A DNA stretch of 64,000 nt from Candidatus Rokuibacteriota bacterium (GTDB lineage: Bacteria; Methylomirabilota; Methylomirabilia; Rokubacteriales; CSP1-6). Positions 32,387 through 41,216 of the stretch are shown here, piece by piece; the stretch's first letter is position 1; each line of letters opens with the position of its first letter. A program made the translations under genes and the position numbers. The stretch covers positions 62,001 to 126,000 of the forward strand of contig QHRU01000035.1 in NCBI GenBank assembly GCA_003220225.1. Reading direction: 5' to 3'. The notes below the pieces were generated by a model. The model did not search any database. It was not told the origin of the DNA and saw only the letters and a program-made list of their open reading frames with translations.

Positions 32387-33112
32387 GTGCGCGTCGACGT
32401 CGCCGTCACCCCTGACGGCCTCGACCGGGCGGCCGTCCCGACCTCCACCGTTCTCGTCGTCGACGTCCTGCGCGCCTCCACCTGCATCGTCACCGCGCTC
32501 GCCAACGGCTGCGCGGCCATCGTGCCGGTGGCCACGCCCGAGGAGGCCCGCGCGCGACTGGCCGGACTGCCCGAGGCGCTGGTGGCCGGCGAGCGGCGCG
32601 GCGAGCCGCTCCAGGGCTTCGACCTCGGCAACTCGCCGCTCGAGTTCACGCGCGCGCGCATCGGCGGCCGCGCCGTGATCATGACGACCAGCAACGGCAC
32701 GCGTGCCCTGCTGGCCGCGCGGGGCGCCGCCGCCATCGGGGTGGCCGCCTTCGTGAACCTCGGCGCCGCCGCGGCGTGGGCGCTCGCCGGGCGACGCGAC
32801 GTGCTCCTGCTCTGCTCGGGGGAGCGGGGGGCCCGCTCGCTGGAGGACCACGTGTGCGCCGGGCTGCTGGCCGAGCGGCTGCTGGCCGCCGAGCCCGGGG
32901 CGGACGCGACGTCGGCCGCCAGGGAAGCGGCGGAGCTGGCGCGGCCGTACGGCAAGGACGTGGGACGGCTGGCCCGGGACTCGTCGTGGGCCCGGCACCT
33001 GGCCTCGCGCGGACGCGCGGCCGACGTCGCCGCCTGCCTGACCCTGGACACGGCCAGCGTGGTGCCCGTCTACCGTGCCGACGTTGACAAGGTCGTCGCG
33101 GGGCGCGGATAA
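32387..33112 (+). CDS. comB: ComB-family 2-phosphosulfolactate phosphatase-like protein
   Basis: The 241-residue product from GTG 32387 belongs to the ComB family (Mg-dependent 2-phosphosulfolactate phosphatase of coenzyme M synthesis). Typical segments are VVDVLRASTCIVTAL, LVAGERRGEPLQGFDLGNSP, TTSNGTRAL, LCSGERGARSLEDHVCAGLL and the C-terminal acidic-rich helix. Many bacteria without coenzyme M have this gene, so the true substrate here is unknown. It is coupled to argG, and the promoter for pgsA lies within its 3' end. Confidence 0.88.
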   Translation: MRVDVAVTPDGLDRAAVPTSTVLVVDVLRASTCIVTALANGCAAIVPVATPEEARARLAGLPEALVAGERRGEPLQGFDLGNSPLEFTRARIGGRAVIMTTSNGTRALLAARGAAAIGVAAFVNLGAAAAWALAGRRDVLLLCSGERGARSLEDHVCAGLLAERLLAAEPGADATSAAREAAELARPYGKDVGRLARDSSWARHLASRGRAADVAACLTLDTASVVPVYRADVDKVVAGRG

Positions 33113-33113
33113 T
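33084..33113 (+). promoter_or_regulatory. Sigma-70-like promoter for pgsA inside the comB 3' end
   Basis: TTGACA at 33084-33089 (perfect -35) and GATAAT at 33108-33113 (5 of 6 for TATAAT) are separated by 18 bases. Transcription would start near 33120, 30 bases before the pgsA GTG. It gives the phospholipid genes their own promoter downstream of the arginine operon. Confidence 0.6.
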
Positions 33114-33149
33114 GGCGCAGCCCAGCGGTCGGGCGAGCGGGAGCGAAGC

Positions 33150-33719
33150 GTGAACTTACCGATCGGGCTCACCCTCACGCGGATCGTCGCGGTTCCACTG
33201 CTGATCCTTTTCCTGATCTCCAGCTCCCGCGTGCACGCGCTCATCGCGGCGGCCATCTTCACGGCGGCGGCGCTGACGGACTGGCTCGACGGCGTGCTGG
33301 CGCGACGCCGCAACCAGGTGACCACGCTCGGCACGCTGCTCGACCCGATCGCCGACAAGCTGCTTGTCGCCGCCGCCCTCGTGTCGCTGCTCACCATCGA
33401 CAAGATCGCCGCCTGGGCGGTGGTGGTGATCATCGGGCGCGAGCTGGCCGTGACCGGGCTGCGCGCGGTGTCGGCCGGCCACGGCGTCATCGTGCCCGCC
33501 TCGCGGCTGGCGAAATGGAAGACGGCGAGCCAGTACGTCGCGATCACGATGCTCATCCTCGAGAAGGGAATCGTCTCGCCCACGTTCCACGGCGCGGCCG
33601 TCGGCGTGCTCTGGGTCGCCGTTGCGCTCACCCTTGTCTCGGCCGTCGACTACTTCTACCGGTTCTTCCGCAAGGCGGACTACCGCGCGATCGTGCCGGA
33701 CGAAGAACGCTGGTCGTGA
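33150..33719 (+). CDS. pgsA: CDP-diacylglycerol-glycerol-3-phosphate 3-phosphatidyltransferase
   Basis: PgsA makes phosphatidylglycerol phosphate in the inner membrane. The 189-residue protein (GTG 33150) has the full CDP-alcohol phosphotransferase signature D-G-x2-A-R-x8-G-x3-D-x3-D beginning at WLDGVLARR and ending LLDPIAD, with several transmembrane helices. It starts MNLPIGLTLTRIVAVPLLIL, standard for PgsA. It overlaps plsY (GTGA) and precedes gpsA, forming a small phospholipid cluster. Confidence 0.95.
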   Translation: MNLPIGLTLTRIVAVPLLILFLISSSRVHALIAAAIFTAAALTDWLDGVLARRRNQVTTLGTLLDPIADKLLVAAALVSLLTIDKIAAWAVVVIIGRELAVTGLRAVSAGHGVIVPASRLAKWKTASQYVAITMLILEKGIVSPTFHGAAVGVLWVAVALTLVSAVDYFYRFFRKADYRAIVPDEERWS

Positions 33720-34333
33720 TCGTCCTCGCGGCCGTCGCCGCGTACCTCGTCGGAGCCGTCCCGGTCGGATACCTCGTCGCGCGGCTGTTCGGCGTGGCCG
33801 ACATCCGCCGCCACGGCAGCGGCAGCATCGGGGCGACCAACGTCCTGCGCACGGCCGGCCGGCTCCCCGGGATCGTCACGCTGCTCGGTGACATCGTGAA
33901 GGGCTATCTCGCCGTCGCGCTCGCGGGCTGGATCGATGGCGGCGCTCCCCGCGCGCTGGCCGTGGGGGCGGTGGCGGCCGTGGTCGGCAACTGCTGGTCG
34001 CTCTTTCTCGGCTTCCGCGGGGGCAAGGGCGTGGCCACCGGCCTGGGCGCGCTGCTCAGGCTGATCCCGCTGGCAACCCTCGCCGCGCTCCCCGTGTTTC
34101 TGGTGGTGGTGATCACGACGCGCTTCGTCTCTCTCGGCTCGCTCCTCGGCGCCGCGTGCGTTCCGTTCGGCGCGCTGGCGCTCGGCGCCCCGCGCCCGGC
34201 GGTGGCCGGCGCCGTCGCGGTGGCCGCGATCGTCGTGCTGCGCCACCACGAGAACATCGCGCGCCTGCGTGCGGGCACCGAGCGTCGCCTCGGCGAGCGC
34301 CGCGCCTCCGGCGCCCAGGACCCCGCGCCATGA
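33716..34333 (+). CDS. plsY: Acyl-phosphate glycerol-3-phosphate acyltransferase PlsY
   Basis: This 205-residue polytopic membrane enzyme transfers an acyl chain from acyl phosphate to glycerol 3-phosphate. PlsY motifs are visible: GSGSIGATNVLRTAG, GDIVKGYLAV and FRGGKGVATGLG, with a C-terminal RHHENIARLRAGTE. GTG 33716 overlaps pgsA and the stop overlaps gpsA (ATGA), which supplies its substrate glycerol 3-phosphate. The last 15 residues are an Ala/Arg-rich extension. Confidence 0.95.
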   Translation: MIVLAAVAAYLVGAVPVGYLVARLFGVADIRRHGSGSIGATNVLRTAGRLPGIVTLLGDIVKGYLAVALAGWIDGGAPRALAVGAVAAVVGNCWSLFLGFRGGKGVATGLGALLRLIPLATLAALPVFLVVVITTRFVSLGSLLGAACVPFGALALGAPRPAVAGAVAVAAIVVLRHHENIARLRAGTERRLGERRASGAQDPAP

Positions 34334-35334
34334 TCGCCGTCGTCGGAGCCGGCTCCTGGGGCACCGCCCTCACCATCCACCTGGCGCGCACCGGCGCGCC
34401 GGTCCGGCTGTGGGCGCGCGAGACCGAGATCGTCGACGGGATCCGCGCGCGCCGCCGGAATCCGATCTACATGCCCGACTTCGACCTGCCGGCCGGCGTC
34501 GAAGCGACCGGCGACGTCGCGGCCGCGGTGGACGGTGCCGAGGTCATCGTGATGGTCGTGCCCTCGGAGTTCTTCGCCGCCACGCTGGCGAGCGTGCCGG
34601 CCCGTCGCGAGACGATCATCGTCTCGGCGACCAAGGGCTTCGATCCCGTGCGCCACGTCCGGATGAGCGAGCTGGTGCGGGAGCGCTTTCCCCAGGCGCG
34701 CGTGGCCGCGCTCTCGGGGCCCACGTTCGCGCGCGAGGTGGCCCAGGGCAGCCCGACGGCCGCCGTCATCGCCGCCGCCGACGACGCGCTCACGTCGATG
34801 CTGCAGGGCAAGCTCGGCGCCCGCGCCTTCCGACTCTACGCCAACCGCGACATCGTCGGCGTCGAGGCGGGCGGCGCGCTGAAGAACGTCGTCGCGCTGG
34901 CCACGGGGCTGTCCGACGGCCTCGGCCTCGGCGAGAACGCCCGCGCCGCGCTGGTCACGCGCGGGCTCGCGGAGATGACGCGGCTGGCGGTGGCGCTCGG
35001 CGGCGAGCCGACCACGCTCGCCGGCCTCGCGGGGATGGGCGACCTCGTGCTCACCGCGACGGGAACCCTGTCGCGCAACCGCTCGCTGGGCATGGCGCTG
35101 GCGCGCGGCGACAGTCTCACCGCGGCGTCGGCGAAGACGCCCATGGTCGCGGAGGGCGTGCCGACGGTCCGCTCGGCGCTGGCGCTGGCGACCCGCCACG
35201 GCGTCTCGCTGCCGATCTGCGCCGAGGTCGCCGCCGTGCTCTTCGACGGCAAGCCCGCCGCCGACGCGCTGGCGTCGCTGCTCGGCCGCGCGCCCACGCG
35301 CGAAGACGCGCCGCTCGAGGGCCGCCGTGCCTGA
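34330..35334 (+). CDS. gpsA: Glycerol-3-phosphate dehydrogenase (NAD(P)+)
   Basis: GpsA (334 residues) reduces dihydroxyacetone phosphate to glycerol 3-phosphate for phospholipid synthesis. It starts MIAVVGAGSWGTALTIHL (Rossmann GxGSWGT), contains SATKGFDP and LSGPTFAREVA, and has the catalytic Lys region GGALKNVVALATGLSDGL. The GMGDLVLTATGTLSRNRSLG segment is also canonical. ATG 34330 overlaps plsY, and the 3' end overlaps galT by 8 bases. Confidence 0.96.
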   Translation: MIAVVGAGSWGTALTIHLARTGAPVRLWARETEIVDGIRARRRNPIYMPDFDLPAGVEATGDVAAAVDGAEVIVMVVPSEFFAATLASVPARRETIIVSATKGFDPVRHVRMSELVRERFPQARVAALSGPTFAREVAQGSPTAAVIAAADDALTSMLQGKLGARAFRLYANRDIVGVEAGGALKNVVALATGLSDGLGLGENARAALVTRGLAEMTRLAVALGGEPTTLAGLAGMGDLVLTATGTLSRNRSLGMALARGDSLTAASAKTPMVAEGVPTVRSALALATRHGVSLPICAEVAAVLFDGKPAADALASLLGRAPTREDAPLEGRRA

Positions 35335-36325
35335 GCTGCGCAAGGATCCGGTCGTCGGCCGCTGGGTGATCATCTCGACCGAGCGGGCGCGCCGACCGAA
35401 TGACTTCAACACCGAGCCGGTGCGGCCGCGCGGCGGGCCGTGCGTGTTCTGCACGGGCAACGAGGACAAGACGCCGCCCGAGATCGTGGCCGTGCGCCCG
35501 CCCGACACCACGCGCGACGGGCCCGGCTGGTCGCTGCGCGTCGTCCCCAACAAGTTCCCGGCGCTGCGCATCGAGGGTGACCTCGAGCCGTCCGGCGAGG
35601 GCCTCTACGACCGGATGAACGGCGTCGGCGCCCACGAGGTCGTGATCGAGACGCCCGACCACTACGCGTCGCTGGCCACGATGTCGATCGACGCGGTGGC
35701 CGACGTGTTCCTCACGTTCCGCGACCGCATCCTCGACCTCAAGAAGGACCCGCGCTTCGAGTACGTGCTCGTGTTCAAGAACCACGGCGAGGCCGCCGGC
35801 GCCTCGCTCGAGCACCCGCACAGCCAGCTCATCGCGACGCCGATCATCCCGATCATGGTGACCGAGGAGCTGGCGGGCTCGCAGCAGTACTGGCAGCGCA
35901 AGGAGCGCTGCGTGTGGTGCGACGTCATCCGCCAGGAGCGGCGCGACCGGCGGCGGGTCGTCGCCGAGAGCGCCGGGTTCATCGTGCTCGAGCCGTTCGC
36001 GCCGCGCTTTCCGTTCGAGACGTGGATCCTGCCCGTGCGCCACCGCTCGGCCTTCGAGGAGTCGGGCGTCGAGGAGCTGCGCGGGCTGGCCGAGATGGTC
36101 GGCACCTTCCTGCGTCTGATGAACCGCACGCTCGGCTCGCCACCGTTCAACTTCATGCTCCACACGGCGCCGTTGCGCGAAGGGGCGGTGGAGTACTTCC
36201 ACTGGCACCTGGAGATCATCCCGAAGCTCACGCGCGTGGCCGGCTACGAGTGGGGGAGCGGCTTCTTCATCAATCCCGCCCCGCCGGAGGACGCCGCGGA
36301 GGCCCTGCGGGCCGCCGCCCCCTGA
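35327..36325 (+). CDS. galT: Galactose-1-phosphate uridylyltransferase (GalT-type HIT protein)
   Basis: This 332-residue HIT-superfamily nucleotidyltransferase exchanges UMP between UDP-glucose and hexose 1-phosphate. It has N-terminal zinc-site cysteines Cys39 and Cys42 (CVFC), an internal CVWC pair, and the catalytic His-Pro-His-Ser-Gln motif (LEHPHSQLIATP). A C-terminal YFHWHLEIIPKLTR repeat half follows. GTG 35327 overlaps gpsA. Without other gal genes nearby, the substrate sugar could differ; relatives in this family also act as ADP-sulfurylases. Confidence 0.88.
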   Translation: MPELRKDPVVGRWVIISTERARRPNDFNTEPVRPRGGPCVFCTGNEDKTPPEIVAVRPPDTTRDGPGWSLRVVPNKFPALRIEGDLEPSGEGLYDRMNGVGAHEVVIETPDHYASLATMSIDAVADVFLTFRDRILDLKKDPRFEYVLVFKNHGEAAGASLEHPHSQLIATPIIPIMVTEELAGSQQYWQRKERCVWCDVIRQERRDRRRVVAESAGFIVLEPFAPRFPFETWILPVRHRSAFEESGVEELRGLAEMVGTFLRLMNRTLGSPPFNFMLHTAPLREGAVEYFHWHLEIIPKLTRVAGYEWGSGFFINPAPPEDAAEALRAAAP

Positions 36326-36331
36326 GGGGCG

Positions 36332-36340
36332 TGGTACAAT
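36332..36340 (+). promoter_or_regulatory. Extended -10 promoter of the tRNA cluster
   Basis: TGG then TACAAT (36335-36340) forms a good extended -10 box 16 bases before tRNA-Gly. The -35 region overlaps the galT end and is not recognisable. Confidence 0.55.
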
Positions 36341-36356
36341 TCGACTCCGCTGGAAC

Positions 36357-36431
<75 letters not shown>

Positions 36432-36455
36432 GCGTTTCACTTCTTCCTCGCGCAC

Positions 36456-36531
36456 GGCGGCGTACCCAAGTGGTTAAGGGAGCGGACTGCAAATCCGCGA
36501 TGCGCCGGTTCGAATCCGGCCGCCGCCTCCA
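36456..36531 (+). tRNA. tRNA-Cys (anticodon GCA)
   Basis: Acceptor GGCGGCG pairs with CGCCGCC, then T and encoded CCA. The anticodon stem GCGGA/TCCGC encloses CTGCAAA (anticodon GCA), and the T arm is GCCGGTTCGAATCCGGC. It lies 24 bases after tRNA-Gly, with nothing recognisable between them. Confidence 0.96.
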
Positions 36532-36580
36532 TTTCTTTCGCTCCGGGACAGGTCGCCGTGTACGCTGAATCACTGGAAGC

Positions 36581-36669
36581 GGGGGCGTTGCTGAACTGGT
36601 ATAAGCGGAGGGCTTAAAACCCTTTGTCCCGACAGGGAATTGCAGGTTCGAATCCTGCCGCCCCCACCA
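36581..36669 (+). tRNA. tRNA-Leu (anticodon TAA)
   Basis: Acceptor GGGGGCG pairs with CGCCCCC, then A and encoded CCA (36667-36669). The anticodon loop CTTAAAA gives TAA. A long variable arm (TGTCCCGACAGGGA) marks a type II tRNA, and the T arm is GCAGGTTCGAATCCTGC. A homing-endonuclease-like frame begins directly after its 3' end. The 49-base gap before it holds no gene. Confidence 0.95.
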
Positions 36670-37250
36670 ATCCCAGCCGGTTCCTCGAAAGCGGCTTCGA
36701 TCTGCTTGCCGAGCATCAACACTCGGCCTACGCTTATCTTCTCGGTGTGTATCTCGGCGACGGCTGCATCGAGCGACACCCTCGAACGTCGCGTCTGACG
36801 ATCTATCTCAATCGCAACCGGCCCGACATCATCCGAAGCTGCGCTGCCGCCATGTTCGTCGTGCTTCCCGAGAGACGCGTCGGGCTCGTGAAGCATGGAG
36901 AAAACTGCATCTACGTCAGCTCATACTCTCGCGCGTGGTTGAGACTATTCCCGCAGCATGGGCCCGGCCCGAAGCACACGCGGGCCATCGTTCTGGAGCC
37001 GTGGCAAGGGGCGCTCGTTCGGTTGCATCCGATGAACTTCGTCCGTGGCTGCATCGAGTCCGATGGGTGTCGCCACCGTCGCATCGTCAACGGGAAAGAC
37101 TATCCGACCTGCTCGTTCGACAACCGTTCCGAAGACATCCTGACGCTGTTCACGTGGGCGTGCGGGCTGATCGGCATTCCGGCCCTGGGGCTCCCTCGCC
37201 GAAGCCGTCGCGTTTCTTGGACTAACCGCCTCCCACGGTTTATCGTAGTC
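36670..37250 (+). pseudogene. Decayed LAGLIDADG-type homing-endonuclease-like gene abutting tRNA-Leu
   Basis: Starting immediately after the tRNA CCA, a frame encodes AYAYLLGVYLGDGCIERHP, then CIYVSSYSRAWLRLFPQHGPG, LEPWQGALVRLHP, FVRGCIESDGCR and SFDNRSEDILTLFTWACGL. This is the core of a protein family common in Actinobacteria and related to LAGLIDADG homing endonucleases. No ATG, GTG or TTG occurs between the tRNA and the first motif (an upstream ATG lies inside the tRNA), and the usual N-terminal helix-turn-helix is absent. Near 37200 the expected C-terminal AVAFL stretch appears in a different frame, implying an indel. Base composition is lower in GC than neighbouring genes. A broken, laterally acquired gene is the best reading. 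This covers the only stretch of more than 300 bases without an intact gene. Confidence 0.7.
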
Positions 37251-37254
37251 CGTC

Positions 37255-38064
37255 ATGTTCGCGTCACCCGGCGCCATCGCGTTCCAGATCCCTGCGATCT
37301 TCGGGTTCGGGCCGTTCCCCGTGCGCTGGTACGGGATCCTCATGGCGACCTCGATCGTGGTCGGGCTCTGGGTCGCCCATCGCCAGGCCAAGCGCGAGGG
37401 CCTGCCGGCCGACGACATCATCAGCGTGGCGCAGTGGTCCATCCTCGCCGGGATCATCGGCGCTCGGTTCTACGAGGTGATCTTCAACTGGGACTACTAC
37501 GGCCAGCAGCCGTGGAAGATCCCCGCGGTGTGGGAGGGCGGCCTCGCGATGCACGGCGGGCTGATCGTCGGCCCCCTGGTCGGCGTGCTGCTCGCGTGGA
37601 AGTGGCACGTGCCGATCCTGAAAGGGCTCGACGTCATCGCGCCGGCCATGGTCCTCGGCCAGGCCATTGGACGCTGGGGGAACTTCTTCAACGAGGAGGC
37701 GTTCGGCCGGCCGACCGACGTGGCGTGGAAGCTCTACATCTCGCCCGCGCATCGGCCGCCGGGCTTCGGGCAGTTCGAGTACTTCCACCCGACGTTCTTG
37801 TACGAGTCGATCTGGGACTTCGCCGTCTTCGTCGCGCTGGTCAGCTGGCTGCGCCCGTCGCTGCGCCAGTACCCGGGCGCGCTCTTCTTCTGCTACATCG
37901 GCCTCTACTCGATCGGGCGCTTCGCCATCGAGGCGCTGCGGCTCGACAGCTTCTGGCTCGGCAACTTTCGCGTGCCGCAGCTCGCGAGCGTGCTCGGCGT
38001 GCTCGTGGCCGTGATCGGCCTCGCGTGGACGCGGCATCGCTCCTCGCCGGTGCCGGCGAGCTGA
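37255..38064 (+). CDS. lgt: Prolipoprotein diacylglyceryl transferase
   Basis: Lgt attaches diacylglycerol to the lipobox cysteine of prolipoproteins. The 269-residue membrane protein has the family sequence VRWYGILMATSIVVGLW, ARFYEVIFNWDYY and GGLAMHGGLIVG (with the essential His), GRWGNFFNEEAFGRPT, and HPTFLYESIWD. Seven or so transmembrane helices fit. ATG 37255 follows the decayed endonuclease frame by a few bases, with no visible ribosome site. Its substrate would include CpoB and other lipoproteins; the LspA-like protein (19330) would act after it if active. Confidence 0.95.
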   Translation: MFASPGAIAFQIPAIFGFGPFPVRWYGILMATSIVVGLWVAHRQAKREGLPADDIISVAQWSILAGIIGARFYEVIFNWDYYGQQPWKIPAVWEGGLAMHGGLIVGPLVGVLLAWKWHVPILKGLDVIAPAMVLGQAIGRWGNFFNEEAFGRPTDVAWKLYISPAHRPPGFGQFEYFHPTFLYESIWDFAVFVALVSWLRPSLRQYPGALFFCYIGLYSIGRFAIEALRLDSFWLGNFRVPQLASVLGVLVAVIGLAWTRHRSSPVPAS

Positions 38065-38079
38065 GCCCCGCGGTGGGCG

Positions 38080-39480
38080 ATGCGCGTCGAGCAGGTCGGT
38101 CCGTACCTCTGGCGCATCCCGCCTGACGCGGCGCCCGGCATGCGCGTGCCGGGGCTCGTCGTCGCCGACGAGCCGCTGATGCGCCAGATCCGCACCGACG
38201 CCGCGCTCGCGCAGCTCGCCAACGGCGCCACGCTGCCGGGCATCGTGCGCGCCGCGCTCGCCATGCCGGACATCCATCAGGGCTACGGGCTGCCCGTCGG
38301 GGGCGTGGTGGCCACCGACGTGCGCAGCGGCGTGGTGAGCCCCGGCGCGATCGGCTTCGACATCAACTGCGGCGTGCGGCTCCTGCGCACGGGCCTGGAG
38401 GCGTCCGCGGTGGCGCCGCGGGTGAGCGCGCTCGTCGAGGCGCTCTACGCGACGGTGCCCACCGGCGTCGGCGGGCGCGGCTCGGTCAGCCTCGACGCGC
38501 GCGAGCTCGGCCGCGTGATGGCGGACGGCGCGGGGTGGGCGGTCGGGCGCGGCCACGGCACGCGCGAGGATCTCGAGGCCATCGAGTCCGCCGGCGCCGT
38601 TCCCGGCGCCGACCCCGAGGCCGTCTCGCGCCAGGCCATCGAGCGCGGCGTGCGCCAGCTCGGCTCGCTCGGCTCCGGCAACCACTTCATGGAGGTGCAG
38701 GTCGTCGACGAGGTGTACGACGAGGCCGTCGCGGCGCGGCTCGGCTTGCACGCGGGCGGGGTCACGCTGATGATCCACACCGGCTCGCGCGGCCTCGGGC
38801 ACCAGGTGTGCACCGACTTCTTGAAGACAACGGGCGCCGCGCTCGCGCGCTACGGCATCAGCGTCCCCGACCGCCAGCTGGCGTGCGCGCCCATCGACTC
38901 GCCGGAAGCGCGCGCGTATCTCGGCGCGATGCGGGCGGCCGCCAACTTCGCCTTCGCCAACCGCCAGGTGCTGGCCGAGGCGGCGCGGCACGTCTTCGAG
39001 CGCGTTCTCGGCGTCACGCCGGCCGGGCTGGCCATGCGCGTGGTCTACGACGTCGCCCACAACATCGCCAAGGAAGAGGAGCACGACGTCGACGGTACGC
39101 GCCGCCGGCTCCTGGTCCACCGCAAGGGCGCGACGCGCTCGTTCCCCGGGCAGCCCGTGATCGTGCCGGGCGACATGGGACGCTACTCGTTCGTGCTGGT
39201 GGGCACGGAGGCGGCCATGCGCGAGACGTTCGGCTCGACCTGCCACGGCGCCGGCCGCGTGATGAGCCGCACGGCCGCGGTGAAGGCCGCCAGGGGCCGG
39301 CGGATCGTGGACGAGCTGGCGCAGCGCGGGGTCGTCGCCCGGGCCGCGGGCTTCCAGTCGCTCGCCGAGGAGATGCCCGAGGCCTACAAGGACGTGCGAG
39401 AGGTCGTCGACGTCGTCCATCGCTTCGGCATCTCGACGCGCGTGGCGCGCCTGAAGCCGATCGGCGTGATCAAGGGCTGA
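38080..39480 (+). CDS. rtcB: RNA-splicing ligase RtcB
   Basis: RtcB seals 2',3'-cyclic phosphate (or 3'-phosphate) and 5'-OH RNA ends using GTP and Mn2+. The 466-residue protein has the metal-binding Cys97 in FDINCGVRLL, GSLGSGNHFMEVQ, the loop HTGSRGLGHQV, VYDVAHNIAKEEEH, and the guanylated His in STCHGAGRVMSR. All expected ligands appear intact. No archease or RtcA gene is adjacent. It follows lgt by 15 bases; the nearby tRNA cluster is suggestive for RNA repair but not evidence of function. Confidence 0.95.
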   Translation: MRVEQVGPYLWRIPPDAAPGMRVPGLVVADEPLMRQIRTDAALAQLANGATLPGIVRAALAMPDIHQGYGLPVGGVVATDVRSGVVSPGAIGFDINCGVRLLRTGLEASAVAPRVSALVEALYATVPTGVGGRGSVSLDARELGRVMADGAGWAVGRGHGTREDLEAIESAGAVPGADPEAVSRQAIERGVRQLGSLGSGNHFMEVQVVDEVYDEAVAARLGLHAGGVTLMIHTGSRGLGHQVCTDFLKTTGAALARYGISVPDRQLACAPIDSPEARAYLGAMRAAANFAFANRQVLAEAARHVFERVLGVTPAGLAMRVVYDVAHNIAKEEEHDVDGTRRRLLVHRKGATRSFPGQPVIVPGDMGRYSFVLVGTEAAMRETFGSTCHGAGRVMSRTAAVKAARGRRIVDELAQRGVVARAAGFQSLAEEMPEAYKDVREVVDVVHRFGISTRVARLKPIGVIKG

Positions 39481-39490
39481 GCCGGACGAC

Positions 39491-39500
39491 GTGGTAGACT
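39491..39500 (+). promoter_or_regulatory. Candidate extended -10 element for the radical SAM operon (near-leaderless)
   Basis: GTGGTAGACT contains TGG plus TAGACT (39495-39500), ending 7 bases before the ATG at 39508. It matches the GTGGTA-type elements at 3795 and 36331. If used, the mRNA would begin at or beside the start codon. Confidence 0.4.
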
Positions 39501-39507
39501 GATCCGG

Positions 39508-41211
39508 ATGTCATGGAAACTTAAGCAAAAAGCGCAGGCACTGCTGGCCGCCGAGCAGGGGACGGTGTACCGGGACTGGGGCGGCCGCGTCTCGATCGCG
39601 CTCGTCTACCCCAACACCTACGCCGTCGGGATGTCGAACCTCGGCTTTCAGACGATCTATCGCCACCTCAACGCGCTGCCCGCGGTCGTGTGCGAGCGCG
39701 TGTTCCTGCCCGAGCCGGCCGATCTCGACGAGATGCGGCGGACGTCGACGCCGCCGCTGTCGCTCGAATCGCAGCGCCCGCTCACCGACTTCCAGCTCAT
39801 CGGGTTTTCGGTGACCTACGAGGGCGATTACATCAACGTCCTGCGCCTGCTCGAGCTCGCGAAGATCCCGCTGCGCGCCGCCGAGCGGCGGTACCACGAT
39901 CCGCTGATCCTGATGGGTGGCGTCTGCGCCTTCTCCAACCCGGAGCCGATCGCGCCCTTCATGGACTTCATCGTGGTCGGCGAGGGTGAGGAGCTGGTCG
40001 GCGAGCTGATGCAGGCGTATCGCGAGGGCTACCGCGAGCGTGAGACGTTCCTCGACGGCCTCGTGCGGCTCGAGGGCGTCTACGTGCCCGAGCGCCACGA
40101 CGTCACCTACGCGCCGGACGGGACGGTGGCCGACGTGCGGCCCCAGCGCGGCGCGCCGCCGATCGTGGTGAAGCGACGGCTCAAGCAGGTCGACGAGTTC
40201 CGCACGATCGCGGCCGTCAAGACGCCGAACGCCGAGTACGGCCACATGGCCCTCCTGGAGGTCGGCAAGGGGTGCGGCCGTGGTTGCCGCTTCTGCCTCG
40301 AGGGCCAGGTCTATCGGCCGGTCAGGCACCGGAGCGTGGCCGCGCTGAGCGCCACCATCGCCGACCTCGCCGCTCAGGGCGAGAAGCGGATCGGCCTCGT
40401 CGGGGCCTGCGTGTCGGACTATCCGTGGATCGGCGAGCTGCTGAAGATCGTCGAGGACAATGGCATGGAGCTGTCGATCTCCTCGCTGCGCGCCGACAGC
40501 CTCACCGACGACCTCGTCGCCTCGCTCGCGCGCGGCGGCCACCGCACGCTCACGATGGCGCCGGAGGCGGGGACCGAGCGGCTGCGGCGCGCCATCCGCA
40601 AGGCGATCACCGACGCGCAGCTCATGGCCGCCTGCGACCTCGTGCGCGCCCGGGGCATCCCGAATCTCAAGTGCTACTTCATGATCGGCCAGCCCACGGA
40701 GACGTCCGAGGACGTGGCGGCGATTCCCGACCTCGCGGGCCGGATGCTCGAGCGGCTGCGCGTGCTCGATCCCACCGGCAAGCCGTTCGGCAAGCTCACG
40801 CTGTCGATCTCGTCGTTCGTGCCCAAGCCATGGACGCCGTTCCAGTGGGCGCCCTTCGACGGCGCCGAGTCGCTCAGCGCCAAGCTCGAGACGATCAAGC
40901 GCGGTGTGCGTACCTTCTCGAACGTCCGGGTGCTGCACGAGAATCCGCGCGAGGCGGCGCTGCAGGCGTTGCTCGCGCGCGGCGACCGGCGCGTGGGCGA
41001 CTTCCTCGAGCTGGCGGCCCGCCTGGAGGGCGACTGGCGGCGCGCGCTGCGCGAGTGGGACGGCGACGCCGGCTTCTACACGACGCGCGAGCGGCCGGTC
41101 GGCGAGCGGATGCCCTGGGATCACTTCGAGGTCGGCGTGAAGAAGGCGGGTCTCGTGCGCGAGTGGGAGCGCGCGCTGGCCGCCGAGCCGGCGCTGGCGG
41201 GGACCGCCTGA
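39508..41211 (+). CDS. B12-binding-domain radical SAM protein (TIGR03960-like)
   Basis: The 567-residue protein has an N-terminal cobalamin-binding-like Rossmann domain ([21 protein letters not shown], then [17 protein letters not shown]). A radical SAM domain follows, with the cluster motif C-x3-C-x2-C in [12 protein letters not shown] at about residue 255. It resembles the uncharacterised TIGR03960 family, whose members are often fused to or followed by a DUF2344 protein; that partner is absent here. Substrate is unknown. The ATG 39508 sits just after a candidate -10 box. It is followed by moaA with a 5-base gap, but a link to molybdopterin is not established. Confidence 0.85.
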   Translation: MSWKLKQKAQALLAAEQGTVYRDWGGRVSIALVYPNTYAVGMSNLGFQTIYRHLNALPAVVCERVFLPEPADLDEMRRTSTPPLSLESQRPLTDFQLIGFSVTYEGDYINVLRLLELAKIPLRAAERRYHDPLILMGGVCAFSNPEPIAPFMDFIVVGEGEELVGELMQAYREGYRERETFLDGLVRLEGVYVPERHDVTYAPDGTVADVRPQRGAPPIVVKRRLKQVDEFRTIAAVKTPNAEYGHMALLEVGKGCGRGCRFCLEGQVYRPVRHRSVAALSATIADLAAQGEKRIGLVGACVSDYPWIGELLKIVEDNGMELSISSLRADSLTDDLVASLARGGHRTLTMAPEAGTERLRRAIRKAITDAQLMAACDLVRARGIPNLKCYFMIGQPTETSEDVAAIPDLAGRMLERLRVLDPTGKPFGKLTLSISSFVPKPWTPFQWAPFDGAESLSAKLETIKRGVRTFSNVRVLHENPREAALQALLARGDRRVGDFLELAARLEGDWRRALREWDGDAGFYTTRERPVGERMPWDHFEVGVKKAGLVREWERALAAEPALAGTA

Positions 41212-41216
41212 CCGAC

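Noticed and set aside
32387-33112. Coenzyme M biosynthesis inferred from comB
   Set aside because: No comA, comC, comD or comE is present, and ComB homologues are widespread in organisms without coenzyme M.
37021-38126. Continuous frame joining the endonuclease-like remnant to a protein overlapping lgt
   Set aside because: The downstream half is out of frame with lgt, whose motifs are clear from ATG 37255; the join is an accident of high GC.
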